From positions 1,116,001 to 1,180,000 of the forward strand of contig NZ_CP109583.1 in the NCBI RefSeq assembly GCF_036250755.1: a stretch of 64,000 bases of DNA, written 5' to 3'. Both the position numbers and the translations under genes were made by a program. Shown here in pieces: positions 46,801 to 54,273 of this stretch (the stretch's first letter is position 1; the number at the start of each line of letters is the position of its first letter). The stretch comes from Streptomyces uncialis. Its GTDB lineage: Bacteria; Actinomycetota; Actinomycetes; Streptomycetales; Streptomycetaceae. The notes beneath the pieces were generated by a model that was given only the letters and a program-made list of their open reading frames with translations, was not told where the DNA came from and did not search any database.

Positions 46801-47226
46801 CGCGGCGGCGGCGCGTTCGCGCAGTCGCCGGGCGAGCAGGGCACGCTGATCACCGCTGAGCGCCCGCCGGGGCGGACGGTCGGTGGGCGTGGGTGGCGCC
46901 ACGACGGGGTCGGGCGGCGCGGCGGCGGTGGGGGCGGGGTCCGTGGGGACGGTACGCGCCGGAGCGGTGGCCACCGACGCGGCGGCGCTGGGCATGGCGT
47001 CCACCGATGCGGAACGTGTCACCGTGACACCCGTCGGCGCGGGCACGGCCGGCGCCGGGGCGGCCTGCGCGGAGACGGACGGTGCAGGCGCCGCCGGTAC
47101 GGAGACGGACGGTGCAGGCGCCGCCGGTACGGAGACCGTGAGCGCGGCGGCCGTGGGCGTGAGGGCTTCCGGGGAGCCCAGGGAGTGGGGCGAGCCCGGG
47201 GAGTGGGGCGGGTTCAAGGGGTCCAT
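40855..47226 (-). CDS. NRPS C-A-PCP-TE fused to an MFS exporter
   Basis: The product has 2123 residues from ATG 47226. An Ala/Pro repeat N-terminus (1 to about 115) is followed by C (HHLVGDGWS near 293), A (YTSGSTGTPKG near 793), PCP (LGGHSLLAM near 1246), TE (about 1300-1560) and a 12-helix-type MFS domain (about 1670-2100, motif DRVDRRRV). By-eye alignment to the GrsA core gives code D-F-T-K-V-G-H-V-G-K, closest to Asp/Asn-type codes. The TE nucleophile elbow is GHCGVG with C1384 (TGC at 43075-43077) where Ser is usual, and GGHYF supplies the histidine. The MFS part resembles EntS-like exporters. Release and export are thus in one chain. The A domain carries a long Arg/Pro/Glu insert before MYRTGDLA. 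The start overlaps the upstream NRPS stop (TGATG). Confidence 0.94.
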   Translation of the reverse strand: MDPLNPPHSPGSPHSLGSPEALTPTAAALTVSVPAAPAPSVSVPAAPAPSVSAQAAPAPAVPAPTGVTVTRSASVDAMPSAAASVATAPARTVPTDPAPTAAAPPDPVVAPPTPTDRPPRRALSGDQRALLARRLRERAAAAAARPTGIPARPDDEPQPLSLAQERLWFVEQLTPGTAAYVLPTAGRLRGPLRDEALAEALRLIAVRHDTLRSTFPADEDGMPRVRVTPADGFTVPWGTRDLTGLPAGERETAARAAVEDEVALPFDLVDGPLLRALLLRLADDDHVLVICQHHLVGDGWSAGVLLDELLTGYEELVRGATPSPPPLPIRYGDFAHWQRERQSLPGAAADLRYWCEAMTGVPPLDLPTDRPRPAVPGPGGATHAFRLDADTYQAVRALSRARGATLYMTLLAAFQVVLGRWSGQRDFAVGTPFAGRPDEATEGLIGLFSTMLPIRADLGTSEPGPGDDAVDGDDAGPGFAVVLDRVRTAALGAQQHREAPFERLVEALNLPRDLGRPPLFQVSFALQNHRAQTVQPRDLQWRTFPFEGTGVHLDLGLYCTETEDGLDAFVTYRTDLWDAATVARLAGHWQRVLAGAAADPHTPVGALDLLTPGERDRVLYEWNDSGAARPAAATLAAAVTAQAARTPDAIALVHEGRTLTYAELDRRANRLARLLRGTGAGPDRLVGVCLDQGLDQAVCLLAVLKSGAAYVPLDPEQPRERLAHMLTDSAPVALVTTSLRRSLLTASDAPVLLLDGLADRLAAVPDTPPGDGDGAGPDHLAYVIYTSGSTGTPKGVAVQHRQVLTYLAGVRQRFGEAGLADGARYVLLQSLAFDFGLTTLYLALTTGGTLHLLPPRTPGPELAAHLAEWRIDCVKLTPSHLAALCAEVDDPAELLPRRLLVLGGEASGWEWARRLAVAGARTGCRVINHYGPTEATVGATTHLVDPDLPAAGPTTPIGHPLPGARVYLLDARRQPVPAGVPGELWIGGDRLARGYLGLPDLTAERFRADPFAEAPRTATSPVTASDTASVTAPVTEEARRPDRSARAERPERPGRPDRPEGSGDADDAEIVQAAAAPRMYRTGDLARHRSDGTIEFLGRDDHQVKIRGYRVELGEVEAHLARLPGVAQAVAAARGPAGELVLVGYLVPTADEAPPPVAELRRLLAEKLPDYLVPSRFVVLPDLPRQAHGKVDRRALPEPGTPGPGEAAVWTAPATPTEEAVAGCWAALLGLERVGAHDDFFDLGGHSLLAMRMVAALRGLLGPEARITLMDVFRERTVAALAALADRSDSERGPSRFLHELTPRQSVDRVTLSLVCLPYGGGSAVVYQPLADALPPGVALHAVAVPGHDLGMSEESLPLEEVARRCAEEVLSGVTGPVAVYGHCGVGAALAVELAHQLSAAGREPAAVYLGGIFPFARPTEGLLGLLARFSVLDRRRSGRLHLNWLRSMGADLEGLEPEQLATIVRNVREDSRAAEAYFTEQLARPAPALASPVVSVIGSADPGTDFHRERFREWGFVGPTTAVAVLDEGGHYFLKHRATELAEIVTTVHPAVAASRTGPGPGSAPGTEPEHSAFTKAPVATKATGVAGATDTTRTTEPDNAERDRTEPVSPENDSTGPGDTESDGLEHADVVALTRAHRPGRATWWLDGVHHASAAGERSATPATRRDTRRFVAVAASQMISQTGSALTEFALPLWIYLSTDSVAWFGLFAVLGIVPGLLAAPLLGGLVDRVDRRRVMLVSTLVCGTSEAVLALLHVLGTLRPWHVGVLMAILSVSLTGQRLAFQSAIPQLVPKRYLGHANGVVQISGGMAQVVAPLAAVGLLAGIGLGGVLLIDVVSYVVAALILLAVRFPRTLAARRRETLKQEITAGFRLVWRRPGFRAMLLFFAVLNLFLPVLFQLVPPLVLGFSGLGTVATVSLAGGIGAIVGGLAMGVWGGPRHRRMRGMLLVLPVLAFFSVLTGLRPELLMVCAGVFGMSASLSILNGIYLTIIQVKVPQRFHGRVMALNQLVAWSTLPVGFLLIAPFGSRYLEPLMASDGALADTVGAVLGAGDGRGIGLLYILLGVAILLLGAVSLRVRVLARFDREVPDAQADDLVGLAALTSDRPAPGTPTTAGTRPMRTG
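47071..47130. repeat. Exact 30-bp tandem duplication inside the NRPS-MFS gene
   Basis: Bases 47071-47100 are repeated exactly at 47101-47130. They encode two identical decapeptides, VSVPAAPAPS, within a longer Ala/Pro repeat at the N-terminus of the NRPS. The repeat is in frame and probably a flexible tether. Confidence 0.95.
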
Positions 47227-50200
47227 CACGCCTCCTCCGCCAGCAGTTCGAGCACGACAGCGTCGGTCACCGTGGCCACCGTGGTGGACTCCTCGTAGAA
47301 GACATGCAGGGGTACGTCGACCCCCAGGCGGTCCCGGATACGGGCCGCGACCTGGGTGATGGTCAGGGAGTGCGCGCCGAGGTCGACGACATCGTCGTGG
47401 TGGCCGATGACGGGCAGGTCCAGCACCTCGCACCAGATGGCGGCTATCCCGGCGGCCAGCTCGTCCCATCCGTCGTCCGGGCCCGGGTCGCCGTCCGGGG
47501 ACACGGTGTCCGGCGCGGACTCCGTTGTGCCCCGGGCCGGTTCGGGCAGGGCCGCGCGGTCCGTCTTGCCGTTGGGGGTGAGCGGGAGGGCCGGGAGCGG
47601 GTGGACGACACCGGGGACCATCGCGTCCGGCAGTACCAGGGTGAGGAAGGAGCGCAGTTCGGCGCTGGTCGGTACAGGGGCCTCCGGGCGCCAGACCGGG
47701 TACGCGACGAGTATCCGGCCGACCGGGTCGCCGTCGTCGCCCCGGACCGCGACGGCCGCCGCCGCGACGGCGGGATGGTCCTGGAGACGGGCCTCGATCT
47801 CGCCGAGTTCGATCCGGTGGCCGCGCAGCTTGATCTGGTCGTCGCGGCGGCCGAGGCAGTCGAGCGCGCCGTCGGGCCGGACCCTCGCGAGGTCGCCGGT
47901 GCGGTAGTGGCGGGCGCCGGTGACCGGGTCGGTGACGAAGCGTTCGGCGGTCTGCTCGGGCCGGCCCCGGTAGCCCCGGGCCAGTCCGGCGCCGCCCAGG
48001 GCCAGTTCGCCGGTGACCCCGTGCGGTACGGGGTGCCCGGCCGGGCCGACGACGAGGGCGGTGGTACCGGCGATGGGGCGGCCGATGGTGATCCCGTCGG
48101 GTACGGGCGGCACCTCGGCGGCGGTGGACCAGATGGTGGTCTCGGTCGGCCCGTACACGTTCCACAGCCGTGCGACACGTGTCCGCAGCCGGCGGGCGAG
48201 CGCGAGGGGCAGGGCCTCGCCGCCGCTGAGGGCGATGAGGGCGGGGGCGTCGAGCCCGCCGTCCAGCAGGAGCCGCCAGCCCGACGGGGTGGCCTGCGCG
48301 TGGGTGACGCCGTGCCGCCCGACCAGGGCGGCGAGGGCGCGGCCGTCGCGGGTGTCCGTCTCGCGCGCGATCACCACCCGGCCGCCGGTGATCAGCGGCA
48401 GCAGCAGTTCGAGGGCGGAGATGTCGAAGGAGAGCGAGGTGACGGCGAGCCAGACGTCGTCGGGACCGGCTGCCAGGGTGTCGCGGAAGGCCAGCAGGAG
48501 ATGGGCGAGGGCGCCATGGGGAACCTCGACGCCCTTGGGGCGTCCGGTGGAGCCGGAGGTGTAGATGAGGTAGGCGAGGTCGTCGGGGGTGGGGGACGGC
48601 AGCGGTGGGCCGTCGGCCCCGCCGGTCACGTCCCCGGTGAAGAGGTCGTCGAGCAGGAGGGTGCTGCCGTGTCCTTCGACCAGGTGGGCGGTGCTCCGCT
48701 GGGCGAGTGCGAGGGGAGTACCGGCGTCGGCGAGTACGAGGGCGACGCGCTCCGCCGGGTAGGACGGGTCGACGGGCAGGTACGCGCCCCCGGCGAGGGT
48801 GACGGCGAGCACGGCGGCCACCATCTCGGCGGAACGCTCCGCGCAGACGGCGACCACGGTGCCGGGGGTGACCCCGGCGGCGGTGAGCCGCCGGGCGAGG
48901 CCGGTAGCGGCGGTGGCCAGTTCCGCGTAGGTCAGGGTCTGTTCGCCGACCGACACGGCGGGGCGTGCGGCGTGCGCGGCGAAGGAGCGGGTGAGCAGCG
49001 CGGGCAACGTTGCGCCGGGTGCGTCGGGGGCGGGTTCGGGTCCGCGCAAGGGGGCGCGTTCCGTCTCGTCCAGGATCGGCAGGTCGGCCAGCGGGGTGCC
49101 GGGGGCGGCGGCGATCGAGGCGAGCAGTCGGCGCAGATGTGCGCCGACCCGGTCGGCCCGGACGGGGGACGGCAGGTCCGTACGGTGCATGAGCAGGACG
49201 CGGAGCCGGTCCGGGCCGTCGAGGAGGTGGAACCGCAGGGCGCCGCGCGCGGTGCCGGGGAAGAGCGTCCAGTCGATGGTGGCGCGTACCCCGGCGAAGG
49301 TGACGGGGGCGATCCGGCGGCGGTAGGTGAGGATGACGGGCGCGAGGGCGGAACCGGGCTGTACTCCCCGGACGGCGCGGGGCAGGGGGACGCGGCGGTG
49401 CGGGTAGCAGCCGCGCAGCTCGGCGCGGACCGTGTGGGCGAACTCGCTGAAGGGGGTGCCTGGTTCGGGGGTGGTGACCACGGGCAGCTCGTTGGCGTGC
49501 ATGCCGATCCGGTCGGCGGCGTCGGGGGTGCGGGTGCCGAGGCCGACGGTGACGGCGGGGCGCTCGTTCCCGTACCGCAGCAGGAGGGTGTGCACGGCGG
49601 CGAGGAGCAGTTCGAAGAAGGTGACGCCGAGCTTCTCGGCGGTGTCGGCGAGGCCGGTACGGAGCGCCGGGTCGATGTCGAAGTCGACGGCCGCGCCCGG
49701 ACCGACGCCGACGGCGTCGCCCGCGCCGGTGTCGAGGCCCGGCAGCAGCACCGTGGGACCGGGCAAGGGGCGGTCGGCCCAATAGGCGGACGCCTCGGCG
49801 ATCGTCCGGGCGTCGGGCTCGGGGAGGTCGGCGGCGTGGGCGAGCGAGCCGTCGGTGGCGGCCGGGGCCGGTGCGCCGCCCGTGCGGTGGGCGTAGCAGG
49901 CCGCCAGGTCGGTCAGGAACACATCGGTGGAGGTGCCGTCGAAGGCGATGTGGTGCGCGACGACCAGCAGGGTGGCGTGGGTCGGGCCGGTGCGCAGCAG
50001 GGTGAACCGTACGGGGGGTCCGGCCGCGAGGTCGAACGGCTCCGCGCTCGCGGCGGCCAGCTCGCCGGGCAGCCGTTCCGGTGTGGTGTCACGAACGGTC
50101 AGCGCGGGCGGCGGACCGGAGGTGAGCAGGGGGACCCCGTCCCGCTCACGGACGGTCAGGGCCAGGGCGGGGTGACGGTCGGCCACATCGGCGCAGGCGG

Positions 50201-50333
50201 CGGCGAGTGCGGCGGAGTCCAAGGGGCCGTCGAAGCGGACGGCGAAGGGCATGTGGTGGACGGAGCCGAGCGGCGCGATCCGCTCGTTGATCCAGATGCC
50301 CTGCTGGGCAGCGCTGGCCGGGGTGCTGGTCAC
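47226..50333 (-). CDS. NRPS module C-A-PCP, glycine-type A domain
   Basis: The 1035-residue protein starts at GTG 50333 after GAGGAAG. C domain: about 8-430 with HHIAFDG near 125. A domain: about 450-930 with YTSGSTGRPKG near 592, YGPTETT and GRRDDQIKLRGHRIELGEIE. PCP: LGAHSLTI near 987, with A replacing the second G of LGGHS; the phosphopantetheine serine is present. By-eye alignment to GrsA gives D-I-L-Q-L-G-V-I-W-K, essentially the glycine code. It therefore should add glycine. It sits between the A-PCP-C and C-A-PCP-TE-MFS proteins and overlaps the latter by one base. The upstream protein ends in a C domain, so two C domains meet at this interface. Confidence 0.94.
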   Translation of the reverse strand: MTSTPASAAQQGIWINERIAPLGSVHHMPFAVRFDGPLDSAALAAACADVADRHPALALTVRERDGVPLLTSGPPPALTVRDTTPERLPGELAAASAEPFDLAAGPPVRFTLLRTGPTHATLLVVAHHIAFDGTSTDVFLTDLAACYAHRTGGAPAPAATDGSLAHAADLPEPDARTIAEASAYWADRPLPGPTVLLPGLDTGAGDAVGVGPGAAVDFDIDPALRTGLADTAEKLGVTFFELLLAAVHTLLLRYGNERPAVTVGLGTRTPDAADRIGMHANELPVVTTPEPGTPFSEFAHTVRAELRGCYPHRRVPLPRAVRGVQPGSALAPVILTYRRRIAPVTFAGVRATIDWTLFPGTARGALRFHLLDGPDRLRVLLMHRTDLPSPVRADRVGAHLRRLLASIAAAPGTPLADLPILDETERAPLRGPEPAPDAPGATLPALLTRSFAAHAARPAVSVGEQTLTYAELATAATGLARRLTAAGVTPGTVVAVCAERSAEMVAAVLAVTLAGGAYLPVDPSYPAERVALVLADAGTPLALAQRSTAHLVEGHGSTLLLDDLFTGDVTGGADGPPLPSPTPDDLAYLIYTSGSTGRPKGVEVPHGALAHLLLAFRDTLAAGPDDVWLAVTSLSFDISALELLLPLITGGRVVIARETDTRDGRALAALVGRHGVTHAQATPSGWRLLLDGGLDAPALIALSGGEALPLALARRLRTRVARLWNVYGPTETTIWSTAAEVPPVPDGITIGRPIAGTTALVVGPAGHPVPHGVTGELALGGAGLARGYRGRPEQTAERFVTDPVTGARHYRTGDLARVRPDGALDCLGRRDDQIKLRGHRIELGEIEARLQDHPAVAAAAVAVRGDDGDPVGRILVAYPVWRPEAPVPTSAELRSFLTLVLPDAMVPGVVHPLPALPLTPNGKTDRAALPEPARGTTESAPDTVSPDGDPGPDDGWDELAAGIAAIWCEVLDLPVIGHHDDVVDLGAHSLTITQVAARIRDRLGVDVPLHVFYEESTTVATVTDAVVLELLAEEA

Positions 50334-50979
50334 AGGTCTTCCTCGGTCTGTTCGGCGTCGGGACGCGTGGCAGGAGTGGGGCGGGGGGCAAACGGACGGG
50401 GCGGGCGTAGCGAGGGGACAGGGGGAATGCGGGTGCGGTGGGGTGGTTCGGGGTGGAGGTGGGTGCGCGCGGAAGCGTGGTCGAACTCCCGCTGCTGCCC
50501 GGCACGGGTCGACGCGGAGGCGCGACCGGGCAGAGCGGTGCGGGGACGGGGCGGAGCGGAGGCGCGGGGACGTGTGCCCGGCGTCGGCGCTGACGGCGGG
50601 GCGGGGTGCGACAGGGGCGGGCGGCGGCCGTCGGCGAGCGACGGTGCTCGGTGGGCCGGCGCCGGGGCGGGTGACGCGGTCGGGGCGGGGGACGTCGGAG
50701 CCGGGGTCGTGGCGGTGGGGGCGGGTGCCGTCGGAGGCAGGTGGTGGTGCCGGAGCAGGTCGGCCGTCGGAGGAGCGACGGTCGGGACGGGTGCCCGCGA
50801 GGACGTGTCGACGATCAGGGCGGGCGACGCCCGGAGGGGGACGCCGGTCGAAGCGGGACAGGGGTCAGGACAGGCGATGCCCGGGACAGGACGCCGGTCG
50901 AAGCGGGGGACAAGGGTCTGAACAGGCCGATGGTCAGGACAGGGTGGCGGTCAGGACGGGCCGGTGGTCACGGCGGTTG
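50334..50979. other. 646-bp G-rich, repeat-like gap within the NRPS operon
   Basis: I find no supported gene on either strand. The plus strand is strongly G-rich and made of degenerate short repeats, for example ACGCCGGTCGAAGCGGG, which occurs twice about 50 bases apart near 50841 and 50890, and many GGGCGGG-like units. It could be a long leader, an eroded coding segment or a slippage-prone linker. The gap is unusual between NRPS genes that otherwise overlap. Confidence 0.6.
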
Positions 50980-53900
50980 TCAGGAGCCGGCGGCCGTGGT
51001 CAGGGCCGCGTGGAAGTCGTCGGCGAGCGCGGTGATGACCGGCTCGTCGAAGGCGAGCGCGTTGTACTGGATCCAGCAGTTCAGCGACCCGTCCGGCTTT
51101 TCCACCACGGTCAGTTCGGGGACCCCGAGGTCCCCGCCGGGCAGCGGCCAGGGCACGGTGGTGCCCCGCGGCAGCTCCCACGGTTCGCAGCGCAGGCCGG
51201 GCAGATGGGCGTCGGCGGCCCAGCTCTCGTACCGCAGCCAGGCAGGGAACGCCACCACATGCGGTTTGAACTCGGCGTAGGGGTACATCTGGTGGTCGAG
51301 CGCGCCGGTGGCGGCCCGTCGGACCCGCTCGGCGAGTTCGGCGAAGCCGGGGCCGCCGGAGCAGTCCACCCGCACCAGCAGGGACTGCACCAGACAGCCG
51401 ACGGCCTGCTGCGCCTCGGCCCTGGTCCGGCCGGGGACCGGGGTCATGAGCACCAGGTCGGGGCTGTCGGCGCGGGCCGTGAGCAGTCCGCTCCACAGGG
51501 CGGCGACGGCCATGAACGGGGTCACACCGAGTGCGCCCGCCCGTTCCCGCAGCCGTCCGGCGGGGCCGGACCCGACGGTGAAGGGGTGCGCGACGGTGTG
51601 CACACGGTCGACGGCACGCCGCCCGGGGAAGGGATCGAGCGCGGACGGGGCGCCCGCGAGCGCCGTCGCGAAGTGCCTCCGGCCGCTCCCCCAGCGGTCG
51701 TTGGCCCAGCGCACCAGCTCCGGATAGGACAGTCCGGGGTCGGGCAGCCGGGGGGTGCGGCCCCTGCGCAGGGCGTCGTAGGCGAGGCCGAGTTCGCGCA
51801 GCAGGACGCCGATCGACCAGCCGTCGGCGACCATATGGTGCACGGCGAGCAGGACGATGTGGTCCTCGGGGCCCCGGGAGACGACGAGCAGCCGGGCCGT
51901 CGGGTCGGCCGCCAGGTCGGTGAGGCGGTCCCGTTCGGCGATGAGCAGGGCGTTCACCTCGTCGTCGGTGGCGCCGGGGGCGTCCTTCAGCGTGACGCGG
52001 GGGTGGGCCTTCTCGTCCAGCACGGTCCGGACCAGCCCGTGCACGCCGCCGGGCACGGGGACGAACCGTGTCCGCAGGGCGGGGTGGCGTTCCACGAGCG
52101 CGGACAGGGCGCGGCCGAGCGCGGGGCGGTCGAGCGGGCCGGTGACACGGAAGAGGGCGGTGACGGCGCCGACATCGCGGCCGTCCTCCTCGGCCATCCA
52201 GTCGAGGAAGTTCTCCTGCTGGCTGGTGAGCGGGATCTCGTGGTGCTGGGCCCGCAGGGCGCGCAGATAGGGCGGGAGCTGCGGGTCGGGTGCGCGGTCC
52301 ACGGGGATGTCCCCGGAAGCGTGGGCGTCCGGGGTGGGTTCCCGGGCCGCCTCCCCGTCCAGCCAGGCGGCCTGGGCCCGCAGGGACGGCCGGCCGAAGA
52401 CGAGGTCGGCGCCGGTGTCGACGCCGAACCGGTCGGCGACGGCGGTGGCGAGGTGCACGGCGCGGAAGGAGTCGCCGCCGAGGGCGAAGAACTCGTCGGC
52501 CGCGTCCCGTACCGGGCGACCCAGCACCTCCTGCCAGATCGCGGCGAGGCGCAGTTCGGTGGTGGTGCCGGGTGGTCGGGCGGCGGCCGGGGCGATGGCG
52601 GCGACGGCGCCCACGCCCGCAGGGGCCGCCGCGCCGGTGTCCGTGGCGCCTGCCGCGCTCGTCACACGGTCCCCGTCCGCCGAGTGTTCCCCGTCCGTCG
52701 CGAAGAGCGGGCGCAGTCGCCGCTTGACCACCTTGCCGGAGGCGTTGCGCGGCAGGTCGTCGGCGAGCAGAACGCGTACGGGCAGTTCGGCACGGGCGAG
52801 CCGGGTGCTGAGGAAGAGCCGGAGTGCGTCGAGGTCCAGACCACTGGCGGCGGGTACCACGACGGCGACCGGTACGGACCCCATGACCGGGTGCGGTACG
52901 CCCAGTGCCGCCGCGTCCGCGACGTCCGGGTGCTCGTGCAGCGCGTCCTCGATCCGGAGGGTGGAGACCTTGAGCGCCCCGGACTTGATGACGTCGCTCT
53001 CGCGGTCCACCAGGTACAGATAGCCGTCCTCGTCCAGCCGCCCGAGGTCGCCCATCCGTACCCAGCCGTCGCGGAAGACCGTGGCACCGGCGGCCGGGTC
53101 ACCGGCGTACGAGCGCGGAGGGCCGGGCTGGCGCAGCCAGATCTCGCCCGTCCGGCCGGGCGGTACGGGGGTGCCGTCCGGAGCGAGGACGCGCAGGTCC
53201 CCGGGGTCGGTGGGGCGGCCCACCGCACCGGGCGGGGCCTGGCCGACGACGGCGGAGAGCTGCGCGGGAGCCGCTTCGGACGAGGTGTAGACGTTGACGA
53301 CGGTGGCTTTCGGCAGGGCCTCGGCGAGGGCCCGGGCGACGGGAGCGGGGAGAGCGGCGGCGGAGGAGCTGAGCAGCAGGACGCTGGAGAGGTCGTGCCG
53401 GTCGGCCGCACCGGAATTGAGCAGTTCGATCGCCATCGACGGCACGAGGAAGACGGTGCCGACGCGGCGTTCCTCGATGGTCCGGCCGAACTCCTCGGCG
53501 TCGAAGCGCGGGAGGACCACGGTGGTGGGTGCGCCGGTGAGGGCGCTGATGAGCATCACCTGACCGGCGTTGGTGCCGATGGGGAAGGAGTGCAGGGCAT
53601 GGCGCGAGTGGGCGTAGGGCCGGGGGCGGGGGTGGAGCCGCAGGCCCGCCGTGAGGTTGGCGTGGGAGGCGCGTACGCCTTTGGAGTCGCCGGTGGTTCC
53701 CGAGGTGCCGACGACCTGCGCGAGGTCGCCGGGGTCGGGACCCGTACGCCTGCGGCCGTGCGGTGAGCCGGAGCCGGTGAGGGCGTCGGGGGCGGGGCCC
53801 GTGTCCTCCCGGCGGAGCGGTGAGTCGGCTCCGGCCAGGGTGGCTCCGGCCGCCTCGATCTCGGACAGCGACAGGTCGGCGCCGCCCAGGGCGGCTCCCA

Positions 53901-54273
53901 GCGGCGGCAGTTCGGCCCCGCGCAGGACCGTCGTGGCACCGCAGATCCCGGCGAGCCGTACGGCCTCCGGTTCGGTGAGGTCGGCGCGGAGCGGCAGCGC
54001 CGCCGCCCCGGCGTGGTGGACGGCGAGGTTCGCGACCGCGTAGCCGTCCCATTCCCGGTCGGTGAAGCGCAGGGCGACGAGTTCGCCGGGCCGGACACCC
54101 GCGTCCGCCAGCCCCCGGGCGGCCCGGACGGCCCGTTCACGCCAGTTCCCGTAGGTCAGCGAGCCGCCGCCGCGTACCTCGATCGCGACCCGGTCGGGCT
54201 GTTTCGCGGCCCGGGCGTCGAGAAGGTCGGGAACGGTCAACGGTGCGGGCTTGGCGTTGATGACGTCCTCCAA
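50980..54273 (-). CDS. NRPS initiating protein A(acyl)-PCP-C
   Basis: The product has 1097 residues. I chose TTG 54273, seven bases after GGGGAG; an in-frame ATG at 54336 is possible, but the extra 21 codons lack Streptomyces codon bias. The adenylation domain (1 to about 520; GTSGTTGDSKG near 195; RNASGKVVK) lacks the Asp that binds an amino group: the FDxxxW region reads FPIGTNAG. It therefore probably activates a carboxylic acid rather than an alpha-amino acid. PCP follows (LGGDSF near 598), then a C domain (HHMVADGWS near 813). It should load an acyl group and start N-acylation. A likely donor is the acid released by the PKS at 24883-33750, by inference. Confidence 0.92.
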   Translation of the reverse strand: MEDVINAKPAPLTVPDLLDARAAKQPDRVAIEVRGGGSLTYGNWRERAVRAARGLADAGVRPGELVALRFTDREWDGYAVANLAVHHAGAAALPLRADLTEPEAVRLAGICGATTVLRGAELPPLGAALGGADLSLSEIEAAGATLAGADSPLRREDTGPAPDALTGSGSPHGRRRTGPDPGDLAQVVGTSGTTGDSKGVRASHANLTAGLRLHPRPRPYAHSRHALHSFPIGTNAGQVMLISALTGAPTTVVLPRFDAEEFGRTIEERRVGTVFLVPSMAIELLNSGAADRHDLSSVLLLSSSAAALPAPVARALAEALPKATVVNVYTSSEAAPAQLSAVVGQAPPGAVGRPTDPGDLRVLAPDGTPVPPGRTGEIWLRQPGPPRSYAGDPAAGATVFRDGWVRMGDLGRLDEDGYLYLVDRESDVIKSGALKVSTLRIEDALHEHPDVADAAALGVPHPVMGSVPVAVVVPAASGLDLDALRLFLSTRLARAELPVRVLLADDLPRNASGKVVKRRLRPLFATDGEHSADGDRVTSAAGATDTGAAAPAGVGAVAAIAPAAARPPGTTTELRLAAIWQEVLGRPVRDAADEFFALGGDSFRAVHLATAVADRFGVDTGADLVFGRPSLRAQAAWLDGEAAREPTPDAHASGDIPVDRAPDPQLPPYLRALRAQHHEIPLTSQQENFLDWMAEEDGRDVGAVTALFRVTGPLDRPALGRALSALVERHPALRTRFVPVPGGVHGLVRTVLDEKAHPRVTLKDAPGATDDEVNALLIAERDRLTDLAADPTARLLVVSRGPEDHIVLLAVHHMVADGWSIGVLLRELGLAYDALRRGRTPRLPDPGLSYPELVRWANDRWGSGRRHFATALAGAPSALDPFPGRRAVDRVHTVAHPFTVGSGPAGRLRERAGALGVTPFMAVAALWSGLLTARADSPDLVLMTPVPGRTRAEAQQAVGCLVQSLLVRVDCSGGPGFAELAERVRRAATGALDHQMYPYAEFKPHVVAFPAWLRYESWAADAHLPGLRCEPWELPRGTTVPWPLPGGDLGVPELTVVEKPDGSLNCWIQYNALAFDEPVITALADDFHAALTTAAGS

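Noticed and set aside
47227..49782. An in-frame upstream extension of the NRPS-MFS protein by about 850 residues
   Set aside because: The extension reads Arg/Pro/His-rich nonsense across the real C-A-PCP gene in another frame. The true start is the ATG at 47226, overlapping the upstream stop.
40207..53766. Several 1000-codon plus-strand open frames opposite the NRPS genes
   Set aside because: They are shadows of the NRPS reading frames, lack ribosome sites and domain patterns, and overlap each other.
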